A DNA stretch of 64,000 bases from Paenibacillus sp. Root444D2 (GTDB taxonomy: Bacteria; Bacillota; Bacilli; Paenibacillales; NBRC-103111). The stretch spans positions 186,241 through 250,240 of the forward strand of contig NZ_LMEO01000051.1 in the NCBI RefSeq assembly GCF_001426375.1. The letters are read 5' to 3'. Below, one piece after another: positions 41,401-48,372 of this stretch. The translations under genes were made by a program, and so were the position numbers. The first letter of the stretch is position 1. The number at the start of each line of letters is the position of its first letter. The notes beneath the pieces were generated by a model. That model saw only the letters and a list, made by a program, of their open reading frames with translations. It did no database searches and had not been told where the DNA came from.

Positions 41401-42098
41401 CCGAGCTGCCAGATAACAGCGAGGTGCTTGTAGCGGGGATGATCCTCTCGAATAAGACGATTGTCACGAAGAAAGGGCAGCCCATGGCGTTCATGGAGCT
41501 GGAGGATCGCATTGACAAGATCGAGGTGGTGTTGTTCCCCGAGACCTGGAAGAATGCGGCTCCGCTCGTGCAGAAGGGCAGACTGGTCCTCGTCCGGGCG
41601 AAGCTGCAGCTTCAGGACGAGGACCCGCCCAAGCTGCTCGCGGAGCAGCTTGTCGCGCTGGACGACCCTGCAGGCGTCCAGCGGCTTCGCCGGCAGCCAG
41701 GGGCGCATAGGCGATCAGCTGACGTAGTCAGCGATCGGCCGGCGCGCACGGCTGCCATCTCAGGCGGCGCACGCAGCGCCGCCGCTGTCACACAGGCGGC
41801 CCCTGCGGCGGGCCGCCAGGAGTCCCGCGCCGCGGCGCAGCCGGCGCGCACGAACGCTGCGGAGCCGAAGGCGCAGCGGGTGTTCGTCAAGATCTCGGCT
41901 GACTGCGAGCAGCCGGATAAGCTTCTGCAGCTGAAGGCGCTGCTGAAGCTGCATAAGGGGGGGCTCGCAGTTGCGCTTTTCTACGAAAGGAGCAACAAGC
42001 TCTTGGCCCTGAGCGACCAATATTTGGTCGATCCTTCGAAGGATTTGTTCCGTATGATTGAGACCATAATGGGTAAAGATTCGGTCAGAGTGAAATAA
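38469..42098 (+). CDS. dnaE: DNA polymerase III alpha subunit DnaE
   Basis: 1209 residues. PHP domain at the N-terminus (FVHLHVHSEYSLLDGAARME, TDHGVMYGA). Palm with catalytic aspartates in MPDIDIDFSDERRDEVIDYV (about 405-425). GPGRGSSAGSLVAYVL, then the helical fingers (YRPGPMEFIPKY; ADYGFPRAHATAYGVLAFQT), helix-hairpin-helix region and OB-fold (EVLVAGMILSNKTIVTKKGQ). Between the OB-fold and the last domain is an unusual Ala/Arg-rich low-complexity stretch (about 1075-1140), encoded by very GC-rich DNA. ATG 38469 has AAGGGAGG 8 bp upstream; the ATG two codons earlier is too close. It is the lagging-strand/error-prone replicative polymerase. Confidence 0.95.
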   Translation: MSSFVHLHVHSEYSLLDGAARMEELVAQAANLGMTSLALTDHGVMYGAIAFYKACKQRGIKPIIGCEVYFTAGSIRDKGTRQEQPIYHLILLAKNFQGYQNLMKLCSIGHLQGFHYKPRIDLEHLAKHSEGLICLSSCLGSEVSQHLLHNRHEEARKAAERYRDIFGDDFFLEIQDHGMIEQKKVMVSMIELSKETGIPLIATNDVHYVTEPDHVMQDILICIGTGKTVEDTDRLKMGTSQMYLKSEEEMGRLFVHVPEALTNTSVVASRCELELTFGKSILPSFRPIPEHLTAGEYLRELCMQGLEQRYSTKSEWHTADSPLRKQAEERLAYELGVIENMGFSDYFLIVWDFIRFAHEKNIMTGPGRGSSAGSLVAYVLRITNVDPLKYKLLFERFLNPERITMPDIDIDFSDERRDEVIDYVVAKYGHEHVAQIITFGTMAAKAAVRDVGRVLNVPYGDVDRAAKAIPNQLGMTLSEALQISSDLKGLVARQPKTAELLEMAMRVEGMPRHASTHAAGVVISREPLTQYVPLQEGTAQTALTQYTMEHLEAIGLLKMDFLGLRTLSIIERTVDWIAQMENVRLNFDMLDMDEDAVTYGMLSKGETTGVFQLESSGVRKVLKDLKPSVFEDIISVVALYRPGPMEFIPKYIYGKHGQVEVVYPHPTLEPILRDTYGIIVYQEQIMQIASSMAGFSLGEADLLRRAVSKKKREVLDEERAHFVSGSLRQGFNANEANHVYDMIVRFADYGFPRAHATAYGVLAFQTAYLKAHYPIYFMASMLTAVMGNHRKVAEYVDECRRVKLAVLPPDVNGSGTVFTPDPAAGAIRFGLAAIKNVGTQAIDAILNERKKSQFESLLDFCRRVDLRVCNKRVIESLIQGGAFDTLGGHRAQLMAILDETIASATKWRKERDDLQLHLFGFVEEPNWEVEVPNIPPMPQSKQLELEKELLGMYISGHPLDAYAEQLSEMEAAMLHQLAELPDNSEVLVAGMILSNKTIVTKKGQPMAFMELEDRIDKIEVVLFPETWKNAAPLVQKGRLVLVRAKLQLQDEDPPKLLAEQLVALDDPAGVQRLRRQPGAHRRSADVVSDRPARTAAISGGARSAAAVTQAAPAAGRQESRAAAQPARTNAAEPKAQRVFVKISADCEQPDKLLQLKALLKLHKGGLAVALFYERSNKLLALSDQYLVDPSKDLFRMIETIMGKDSVRVK

Positions 42099-42169
42099 AG
42101 ATAGCATCCTTCGCATATGAATAGGAACCCGGTATTTCAAGGGCTTAATACATGCGTAGGAGGAGACTT

Positions 42170-42670
42170 ATGACCGAACAACATATGATCCAGTTGCTGC
42201 AGAGACGTGGTGTAACGGTAGAGCAAATCTCTGAAATTGTGTTCAAGCTGCAAAAGCCCTATAATGATCAACTATCGCAAGAAGAGTGTATTGAGAGTGT
42301 GCTGGCTGTTCTCGCCAAGCGGGAAGTACAGTATACGCTTTATACGGGCATTGCTCTTGATGAATTGGCAGAGAAAAAGCTGTTGCCCGAGCCTTTGCAA
42401 TCGATTCTTGAAGCGGATGAACCTCTGTTCGGCGTCGATGAAACTCTGGCCCTAGGCATTGTTCATGTATATGGGATGATTGGATTAACTAGCTTTGGCT
42501 ATTTAGATAAAGAAAAAATGGGTATTATCCGAACATTGAATGATGATCGAAGTTCTGTTCATGTTTTTCTGGATGATTTGATCTGTGGTTTAGCGGCAGC
42601 GGCTTCTGCCAGAATCGCTCATCAGAATGAGCATGCGCCTGATTATAGCAGTAAATTACGTCTGGACTAG
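42170..42670 (+). CDS. PgpA/YutG-like phosphatidylglycerophosphatase-family protein
   Basis: 166 residues: MIQLLQRRGVTVEQISEIVF, LSQEECIESVLAVLAKREVQ, GVDETLALGIVHVYGMIGLT and VHVFLDDLICGLAAAASARIAH. This matches the YutG/PgpA-related family of Bacillus in length and motif order. Phosphatidylglycerophosphate dephosphorylation is the family's reported activity; whether this one does it is not shown. ATG 42170 follows TAGGAGGAG closely; the frame's upstream extension is rejected. Confidence 0.82.
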   Translation: MTEQHMIQLLQRRGVTVEQISEIVFKLQKPYNDQLSQEECIESVLAVLAKREVQYTLYTGIALDELAEKKLLPEPLQSILEADEPLFGVDETLALGIVHVYGMIGLTSFGYLDKEKMGIIRTLNDDRSSVHVFLDDLICGLAAAASARIAHQNEHAPDYSSKLRLD

Positions 42671-42845
42671 CTCAAAAAAGTTCAGACTTCACTTTTTTTC
42701 ATGAACGTGCTCTGTTGCGGGAAAAAGAGAAATTATGATATCATTATTCCATTGTGTGCGCCTATGCTTATGTAGGATGTTAATTATCATCGTTGCTAAC
42801 TTGCCCTAATCCATGTAGTTGCACGTCATAGGAGGTTTTTTTTTC

Positions 42846-43034
42846 ATGTGGACGGTGATATACATAGCTCCTACCGCGAAGATTGCAGAGCGGATTAAAC
42901 AGAGGCTGACGGAAGAAGGATTTCTCGTACAAGTTCGGGGTATATCCTTATCCAAAAATCAGTTCGAAATCGTCGTACCCGCAGGTGAAGTAGAGGAAGT
43001 TCAGGAAGTGCTCAATTCTATTTTACATAGATAA
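42846..43034 (+). CDS. 62-residue ferredoxin-fold-like small protein
   Basis: MWTVIYIAPTAKIAERIKQR, then LTEEGFLVQVRGISLSKNQF and EIVVPAGEVEEVQEVLNSIL. The beta-alpha-beta-beta-alpha-beta pattern resembles DUF2007-type signal-transducing-like domains; that link is tentative. ATAGGAGG lies upstream of the ATG. It precedes accD and may be co-transcribed with it. Confidence 0.65.
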   Translation: MWTVIYIAPTAKIAERIKQRLTEEGFLVQVRGISLSKNQFEIVVPAGEVEEVQEVLNSILHR

Positions 43035-43101
43035 TGAAAAGTAGAAGCAAGTAACGTGGCTTGTCAGAAGTTCAAGATAATAGCCAAGTAGAGGTGGAAA
43101 T

Positions 43102-43968
43102 GTGCTAAAGGATTTATTTCAAAAGCGTAAATATGCAACGATTCCTTCCGAGAAAACAAAAAGGGATATTCCCGAAGGTTTAATGAATAAATGCCCGAAA
43201 TGCGGTACGATCCAAACGAGTAAAGAGCTTGAGAAAAATCTAAAAGTCTGTACAGCTTGTGGCTATCATTATCGTTTAAGTGCCTTGGAACGAATCCAAT
43301 TAACGCTCGATGAAGGTCAGTTTTTGGAATACGACGCAGACATGATCTCCGAGGATCCGTTGGAGTTCCCTGACTACGTTGAGAAATTGGATAAAGCGAA
43401 GAGCACAACGAAATTACAAGATGCAATTATGACCGGGGAAGGTACGATTGGTGGCTATCCGGTTATTGTTGCGGCTATGAGTTTTGACTTCATGGGTGGA
43501 TCACTAGGCTCCGTTGTTGGGGAGAAAATAACCAGAGCAATCGAAGCTGCCATTCAAAAGAAAGTTCCAATTATCATTTACTCCACATCAGGTGGAGCTC
43601 GTATGCAAGAAAGCATTTTAAGCTTGATGCAAATGGCGAAGACAAGCGCTGCTTTGTCCAAGCTCGGCGCGGAAGGCGGATTGTTTATTTCTATTATTAC
43701 AGATCCGACTTTCGGCGGTGTATCTGCGAGTTTTGCTATGCTAGGCGATATTATTATTGCTGAACCAGCTGCACCATTTGGATTTACAGGCCGTCGTGTT
43801 ATTGAACAAACGATTAAACAAAAGCTGCCGGACAATTTCCAGACATCTGAATTCAATCTCGAGCATGGTCAGCTCGACAAGGTCGTGAGCCGTAAGGATA
43901 TGCGTCCTACGTTAATCAAGCTGTTAGACATGCACGGAGTGAAGGGGGAGGCGACTTATGGCGGGTGA
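43102..43968 (+). CDS. accD: Acetyl-CoA carboxylase carboxyltransferase subunit beta
   Basis: 288 residues. N-terminal zinc ribbon (CPKCGTI...VCTACGYHY, about 31-56), then the carboxyltransferase domain with GTIGGYPVIVAAMSFDFMGG, STSGGARMQES and DPTFGGVSASFAMLGD. GTG start 43102 with GAGGTGG upstream; no in-frame ATG fits. With AccA it transfers carboxyl from biotin to acetyl-CoA for fatty-acid synthesis. The stop overlaps the accA start by 11 bp. Confidence 0.96.
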   Translation: MLKDLFQKRKYATIPSEKTKRDIPEGLMNKCPKCGTIQTSKELEKNLKVCTACGYHYRLSALERIQLTLDEGQFLEYDADMISEDPLEFPDYVEKLDKAKSTTKLQDAIMTGEGTIGGYPVIVAAMSFDFMGGSLGSVVGEKITRAIEAAIQKKVPIIIYSTSGGARMQESILSLMQMAKTSAALSKLGAEGGLFISIITDPTFGGVSASFAMLGDIIIAEPAAPFGFTGRRVIEQTIKQKLPDNFQTSEFNLEHGQLDKVVSRKDMRPTLIKLLDMHGVKGEATYGG

Positions 43969-44932
43969 AATGCCGTTTGAACAGCCGCTGGCGGAACTAA
44001 AGAAGAAGATTGCGGAACTGCGTACTTTTGGCGCTGAGAAGCAAATTGACTTTTCAGAAGAAATCCGCCGTTTGGAAGAAAGATATGCTGAACTCGAAGA
44101 TGATCTTTATGCGAATATGTCTTCTGCTGAGAAAATGCAGTTGGCTCGCCATCCGCAAAGGCCGACAACGATTGATTATATTGGAACCATTTTCACGGAT
44201 TTCATAGAGTTTCATGGCGATCGCCTTTATGGGGATGACCTCGCGATTGTAGGTGGACTAGCCAAATTGAACGGCATTCCAGTTACGGTTGTCGGTCACC
44301 AAAAAGGGAAAGATACGAAGGATAATATCGCTCGTAACTTCGGCTGTCCGCATCCAGAAGGTTTCCGTAAAGCGCTGAGGTTGATGCGTCAAGCGAACAA
44401 ATTTAAGCGTCCTATTGTGACGTTTATTGATACCAAAGGTGCATTCCCTGGGAATGCTGCAGAAGAGCGCGGCCAAGGAGAAGCGATTGCCAGAAATTTA
44501 CTGGAAATGGCCTCTTTTCGTGTGCCGATTATCTGTATTGTTATTGGGGAAGGCGGCAGTGGCGGCGCACTTGGATTAGGTGTAGGTAACAAGGTATTGA
44601 TGTTGGAGAATGCTATTTATTCGGTTATTAGTCCCGAAGGCGCGGCTTCCATCTTATATAAAGATGCTTCCAAAGCTTTACACGCGGCAGAAGCAATGAA
44701 AATTACTGCAGATCATATCTTGGAGCAAAAGGTGATCGACGGTATTATCCCGGAGCCTAAAGGTGGCGCACACCGGGATTTAGCAGCACAAGCAGAATTG
44801 ATCAAAACAGCTATCTGGGAACAGCTTCAGCATTTGCTAAGTATGAACGAACAGGAGCTGCTCGAGGACCGTTACCGTAAATTTAGAGAGATCGGCCGGT
44901 TCACATTCACTCAGGAGGGAAACCATGCGTAA
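43958..44932 (+). CDS. accA: Acetyl-CoA carboxylase carboxyltransferase subunit alpha
   Basis: 324 residues: RRLEERYAELEDDLYANMSS, ARHPQRPTTIDYIGTIFTDF, FIDTKGAFPGNAAEERGQGE, GEGGSGGALGLGVGNKVLML and SPEGAASILYKDASKA. The full alpha-subunit signature set is present. Overlaps accD at the start and pyk at the end (8 bp), so translation of all three is coupled. In Bacillus pfkA lies between accA and pyk; here it does not. Confidence 0.97.
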   Translation: MAGEMPFEQPLAELKKKIAELRTFGAEKQIDFSEEIRRLEERYAELEDDLYANMSSAEKMQLARHPQRPTTIDYIGTIFTDFIEFHGDRLYGDDLAIVGGLAKLNGIPVTVVGHQKGKDTKDNIARNFGCPHPEGFRKALRLMRQANKFKRPIVTFIDTKGAFPGNAAEERGQGEAIARNLLEMASFRVPIICIVIGEGGSGGALGLGVGNKVLMLENAIYSVISPEGAASILYKDASKALHAAEAMKITADHILEQKVIDGIIPEPKGGAHRDLAAQAELIKTAIWEQLQHLLSMNEQELLEDRYRKFREIGRFTFTQEGNHA

Positions 44933-46679
44933 AACGAAAATTGTCTGTACCATTGGACCTGCAAGCGAATCACAAGAGAATTTGAAAAAGCTTCTAGAAG
45001 CGGGAATGAATGTTGCCCGTCTTAACTTCTCCCACGGAGATTTTGAGGAGCACGGCGCACGTATCCGCAACCTTCGCGCTGCATCCGCTGAGACAGGCAA
45101 AGTAGCAGCTATTTTGCTTGATACCAAAGGACCGGAAATTCGTACGGGAAAATTGAAAGAAGAGCCGATTGAGCTTGTTCAGGACAAGCACATCATTTTG
45201 ACAACAGAAGAAATCTTAGGCGATGCAGATCGTATCTCAGTTACCTATTCGAATCTGCCGCGTGACGTTGCTGTTGGATCTACCATTCTAATCGATGATG
45301 GTTTAATTGGTCTTTCGGTTGTTGGTATTCGTGGAACCGAAATCGAGTGCCGCATTGTCAATGGTGGAACGATTAAAAGCAAAAAAGGCGTAAATGTGCC
45401 AGGTGTAAAAATCAGTCTTCCAGGGATCACGGAGAAGGATGCCAACGATATCGTTTTCGGTATTGAGCAGGGCGTAGATTTCATCGCCGCTTCTTTCGTA
45501 CGTAAAGCAAGTGACGTTATGGAAATTCGTGAATTGTTGGAAAGACACAATGCTTCACACATTCAGATCATTAGTAAAATCGAGAACCAAGAGGGCGTTG
45601 ACAACTTAGACGAGATCCTCGAAGTATCCGATGGTCTGATGGTTGCTCGTGGGGATCTTGGCGTTGAAATTCCAGCAGAAGATGTTCCTGTTGTCCAAAA
45701 ACAGATGATCAAAAAATGTAACATCGTAGGTAAGCCGGTTATTACGGCAACGATGATGCTCGACTCCATGCAGCGTAACCCGCGTCCAACGCGTGCAGAA
45801 GCAAGTGACGTAGCCAATGCGGTGTTCGACGGAACGGATGCTGTGATGTTGTCCGGTGAAACAGCTGCTGGTAAATATCCAGTTGAGTCCGTGCAAACGA
45901 TGGCTCGTATCGCTGAGCGTGCAGAAGAAGCATTAGAATATAAAGAAATTTTCCTTCGTCAGGCTCAAGCTCAGCAAGTTACAGTAACTGAAGCGATTTC
46001 GCAAGCGGTAGCTAACTCAGCTTTGGAGTTGGGTGCGAAAGCGATTTTAACAGCCACAGAAAGTGGATATACGGCTAGAATGGTGTCCAAATACCGTCCA
46101 AAATCACCAATCATCGCAGTTACGCCTAGCGAGCAAGTCATTCGCCGCTTGTCCCTCGTATGGGGTGTTATTCCAGTGATGGGTGTGCAAGCGAAAACGA
46201 CGGACGAGCTGTTTAACCTTGCTGTGGATAGCAGTATTAAAACGGGTATCGTGTCTCTTGGGGATATCGTTGTTATTACAGCAGGCGTTCCTGTTGGACG
46301 CTCCGGAACTACGAACTTGATCAAGGTTCATCAAGTAGGCGAGATGATCGCCAAAGGAACAGGTATCGGCATGCAGACGGCAAGTGGTATCGTTGTAACA
46401 GCTCGTACACCAGAAGAAGCGAATGCGAAAATGGTAGACGGTGCTGTACTTGTAACGGTATCGACGGACAAAGAATATATGCCAGCTGTACAAAGAGCTT
46501 CAGCGTTGATTACCGAAGTTGGCGGGATCACTTCCCATGCGGCAGTAGTCGCTTTAAGCCTTGGTATTCCGGTCATTGTAGGCGTCGAGAACGCAGTCGA
46601 AATAATCAAAGACGGCACAGAAGTTTCGATCTATCCAGAAGTTGGCGTTATCTACTCTGGTCAAGCGAGCGTTCTGTAA
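44925..46679 (+). CDS. pyk: Pyruvate kinase
   Basis: 584 residues. KTKIVCTIGPASESQENLKK, GMNVARLNFSHGDFEEH, DTKGPEIRTGKL, ISKIENQEGVDNLDEIL, MVARGDLGVEIPAEDVP and TATMMLDSMQRNPRPTRAEA are active-site segments. The extra C-terminal ~110 residues (GIVVTARTPEEANAKMVDGA, TSHAAVVALSLGIPVIVGVE) form the PEP-utiliser mobile-like domain seen in Bacillus and Paenibacillus enzymes. Converts PEP and ADP to pyruvate and ATP. GGAGGG precedes the ATG. A strong terminator follows. Confidence 0.97.
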   Translation: MRKTKIVCTIGPASESQENLKKLLEAGMNVARLNFSHGDFEEHGARIRNLRAASAETGKVAAILLDTKGPEIRTGKLKEEPIELVQDKHIILTTEEILGDADRISVTYSNLPRDVAVGSTILIDDGLIGLSVVGIRGTEIECRIVNGGTIKSKKGVNVPGVKISLPGITEKDANDIVFGIEQGVDFIAASFVRKASDVMEIRELLERHNASHIQIISKIENQEGVDNLDEILEVSDGLMVARGDLGVEIPAEDVPVVQKQMIKKCNIVGKPVITATMMLDSMQRNPRPTRAEASDVANAVFDGTDAVMLSGETAAGKYPVESVQTMARIAERAEEALEYKEIFLRQAQAQQVTVTEAISQAVANSALELGAKAILTATESGYTARMVSKYRPKSPIIAVTPSEQVIRRLSLVWGVIPVMGVQAKTTDELFNLAVDSSIKTGIVSLGDIVVITAGVPVGRSGTTNLIKVHQVGEMIAKGTGIGMQTASGIVVTARTPEEANAKMVDGAVLVTVSTDKEYMPAVQRASALITEVGGITSHAAVVALSLGIPVIVGVENAVEIIKDGTEVSIYPEVGVIYSGQASVL

Positions 46680-46686
46680 GTAAAGC

Positions 46687-46730
46687 AAAGAGTGAAGCGA
46701 GATTAGTCTCGGCTTCACTCTTTTTATTTT
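46687..46730 (+). terminator. Terminator of accDA-pyk operon
   Basis: AAAGAGTGAAGC pairs with GCTTCACTCTTT (12 bp) with inner CGAGA/TCTCG, then TTATTTT. Confidence 0.92.
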
Positions 46731-46800
46731 GCTAACTATGGAAACTTAAGCATTCATACCCGTCTCGAAGGTGACAGTCGAACTCAAACCGACGCCAAAC

Positions 46801-46977
46801 GGAACGAGAGAACGCTATTTACTGTTAAATCTCGATTTCAGATGATTAACGGAACGTACAAACGTTATTTTTTCGAAATGAAGGGTTAAAAGGCTCAATT
46901 TTGCCGAAATAGCGTCACGTAGTTCCGCTTCATCCTTCTAAAAGGCTGAATTCAGCGAAATAAGGCTTCTGGGTTCC
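46801..46977. repeat. Inverted array of four 20-mers in the pyk-ybgC gap
   Basis: The pattern GGAAC-N7-CGCTATTT occurs at 46801-46820 and, as CGTTATTT, at 46851-46870. The reverse pattern AAATAGCG-N7-GTTCC occurs at 46907-46926 and, as AAATAAGG, at 46958-46977. The two reverse units also share a preceding AAAAGGCT-AATT block. No ORF is present. Confidence 0.75.
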
Positions 46978-47127
46978 CCTAAGCGTCAGAATGTTGCTAA
47001 CGTACCGAACAAATCATCCCAAAGAGATCATATAGAGAGAATACGGGACTTAGCATACACACTAACCAAGTGCCTAGACCCCGTCTAGTAGGACTTGGGT
47101 AATACTTCCAATTTGAGTACATAAATT

Positions 47128-47391
47128 ACTCCCAGCACTCCGCATCACTTGCATCATTACGCGCCACTCCCAGCTCCGTATCATTCGTCTGACTCCGCAT
47201 CACTTGCATCACTATGCGCCACTCCCAGCACTCCGCCTCACTTGCATCACTACGCGCCACTCCCAGCTCCGTATCATTCGTCTGACTCCGACTCACTCCC
47301 CAGCACTCCGCATCACTTGCATCATTACGCGCCACTCCCAGCTCTCCGTATCCTCAGCCTCACTCTACCTCACTCCCAGCACTACCCATCC
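47128..47391. repeat. Minisatellite of CACTCCCAGC-type units
   Basis: Seven degenerate units begin ACTCCCAGC (one CCCAGC). A 38-bp form (ACTCCGCATCACTTGCATCA core) and a longer form containing CCGTATCATTCGTCTGACTCC alternate, giving a higher-order period of about 93 bp. The strand is strongly pyrimidine-biased. Open frames across it on either strand are by-products of the repeat. Confidence 0.85.
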
Positions 47392-47404
47392 CTAACCCTA
47401 GCTG

Positions 47405-47413
47405 TGCTATAAT
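47405..47413 (+). promoter_or_regulatory. Extended -10 promoter of ybgC-like gene
   Basis: TGCTATAAT: a TG-extended perfect -10, 36 bp before the thioesterase start and directly after the minisatellite. No clear -35. Confidence 0.55.
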
Positions 47414-47448
47414 TGTTCTAAGACTTGTATTTGGAGGCGTACATCATC

Positions 47449-47913
47449 ATGACTCAGGAGCGCTGGCATCAGCATCAGTTTCGTGTGAGATATGAAGAAA
47501 CGGATCAAATGGGGGTTGTGTACCATGCCAACTATTTGACGTGGTTCGAGATTGGGCGGACCGAACTTATCAGGGAGCTTGGATACCCATACAGGCGGAT
47601 CGAGGAGAAGGGGCTGTTGCTGCCGCTTGTCGAAGCGGAGATTAAGTTTAAGAAGCCTGCTCGTTATGATGACTTGGTATGTGTGAACACGCGAGTGATT
47701 GACATGAGCAGTGTTCGGCTCCATTTTGCCTATGAAATCCGTAGAGTTTCAGAAGAAATGATGGCTCTAACCGCAGATTCTGCTGCACAACCTACCGGGG
47801 ACTTACTTGTTACTGGAGCAACTCATCACGTTTGGGTGAATCCTTCTTGGAAGCCAATACGTATAGAGAAGGAAGCGCCAGAATTATGGCAGCTGTTAGC
47901 TAAGTATTCTTAA
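47449..47913 (+). CDS. YbgC/FadM-type acyl-CoA thioesterase
   Basis: 154 residues of the hotdog fold. HQFRVRYEETDQMGVVYHAN (catalytic-type Asp with YHANY), YLTWFEIGRTELIRELGYPY and PLVEAEIKFKKPARYDDLV are diagnostic of the 4HBT/YbgC family. It probably hydrolyses short- or medium-chain acyl-CoA. ATG 47449 follows TTGGAGG; an upstream start at 47425 would include that site in the coding region. fxsA begins 13 bp after the stop. Confidence 0.9.
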   Translation: MTQERWHQHQFRVRYEETDQMGVVYHANYLTWFEIGRTELIRELGYPYRRIEEKGLLLPLVEAEIKFKKPARYDDLVCVNTRVIDMSSVRLHFAYEIRRVSEEMMALTADSAAQPTGDLLVTGATHHVWVNPSWKPIRIEKEAPELWQLLAKYS

Positions 47914-47926
47914 AGGGGCTGAGCTT

Positions 47927-48322
47927 ATGTTTCGAATCATTCTTGCCATTTTTATTCTAGTACCTGCCATAGAAATTACGCTTCTCATCACATTGGGGCA
48001 TTTTATAGGCGGCTGGACAACATTCGCGCTTATAATTATTAGCGGCTTCCTAGGTGCTTATTTCGCCAAGCGGGAAGGACGCAAAGTACTGGAGTATGCC
48101 AAGTTTGAATGGTCGCAGGGCCAACTGCCGGCACAGCACTTGTTAGATGGAATCTGTATTTTCATTGGCGGCATTTTATTAATTACGCCGGGATTCATCA
48201 CGGATATTTTCGGATTTCTACTTGTTTTTCCTTACACGAGACCGATCTTCAAAGTGATGCTGCTTGCACTGATTAAAAAACAAATCGGCAGAGGCCGAAT
48301 CAATATCATAAAGCGTAGATAA
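47927..48322 (+). CDS. fxsA: FxsA family membrane protein
   Basis: 131 residues with about four hydrophobic segments: LAIFILVPAIEITLLITLGH, TTFALIIISGFLGAYFAKRE, ILLITPGFITDIFGFLLVFP. This is the FxsA signature (YtwI in Bacillus). Loss of the E. coli homologue affects phage exclusion by F; the molecular role is unknown. AAAGGGG precedes the ATG. A shared terminator separates it from ytvI, which faces it. Confidence 0.92.
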   Translation: MFRIILAIFILVPAIEITLLITLGHFIGGWTTFALIIISGFLGAYFAKREGRKVLEYAKFEWSQGQLPAQHLLDGICIFIGGILLITPGFITDIFGFLLVFPYTRPIFKVMLLALIKKQIGRGRINIIKRR

Positions 48323-48327
48323 AGAAT

Positions 48328-48372
48328 AAAGGCTCGGTCACCCCGCCTATTTGGGAGGAACCGAGCCTTTTT
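48328..48372. terminator. Bidirectional terminator between fxsA and ytvI
   Basis: AAAGGCTCGGT pairs with ACCGAGCCTTT (11 bp) with A and T runs on each side. It overlaps the last codons of ytvI. Confidence 0.9.

Noticed and set aside
42671..42705. Terminator after the pgpA-like gene (AAAAGT/ACTTTT with T run)
   Set aside because: Only six AT-rich pairs; too weak to report as a feature.
46801..47391. CRISPR array
   Set aside because: Units are inverted or continuous and degenerate, with no constant repeat-unique spacer pattern and no cas genes in the window.
47126..47412. Open frames of 60-90 codons on both strands
   Set aside because: Produced by the minisatellite; repetitive peptides without ribosome sites.
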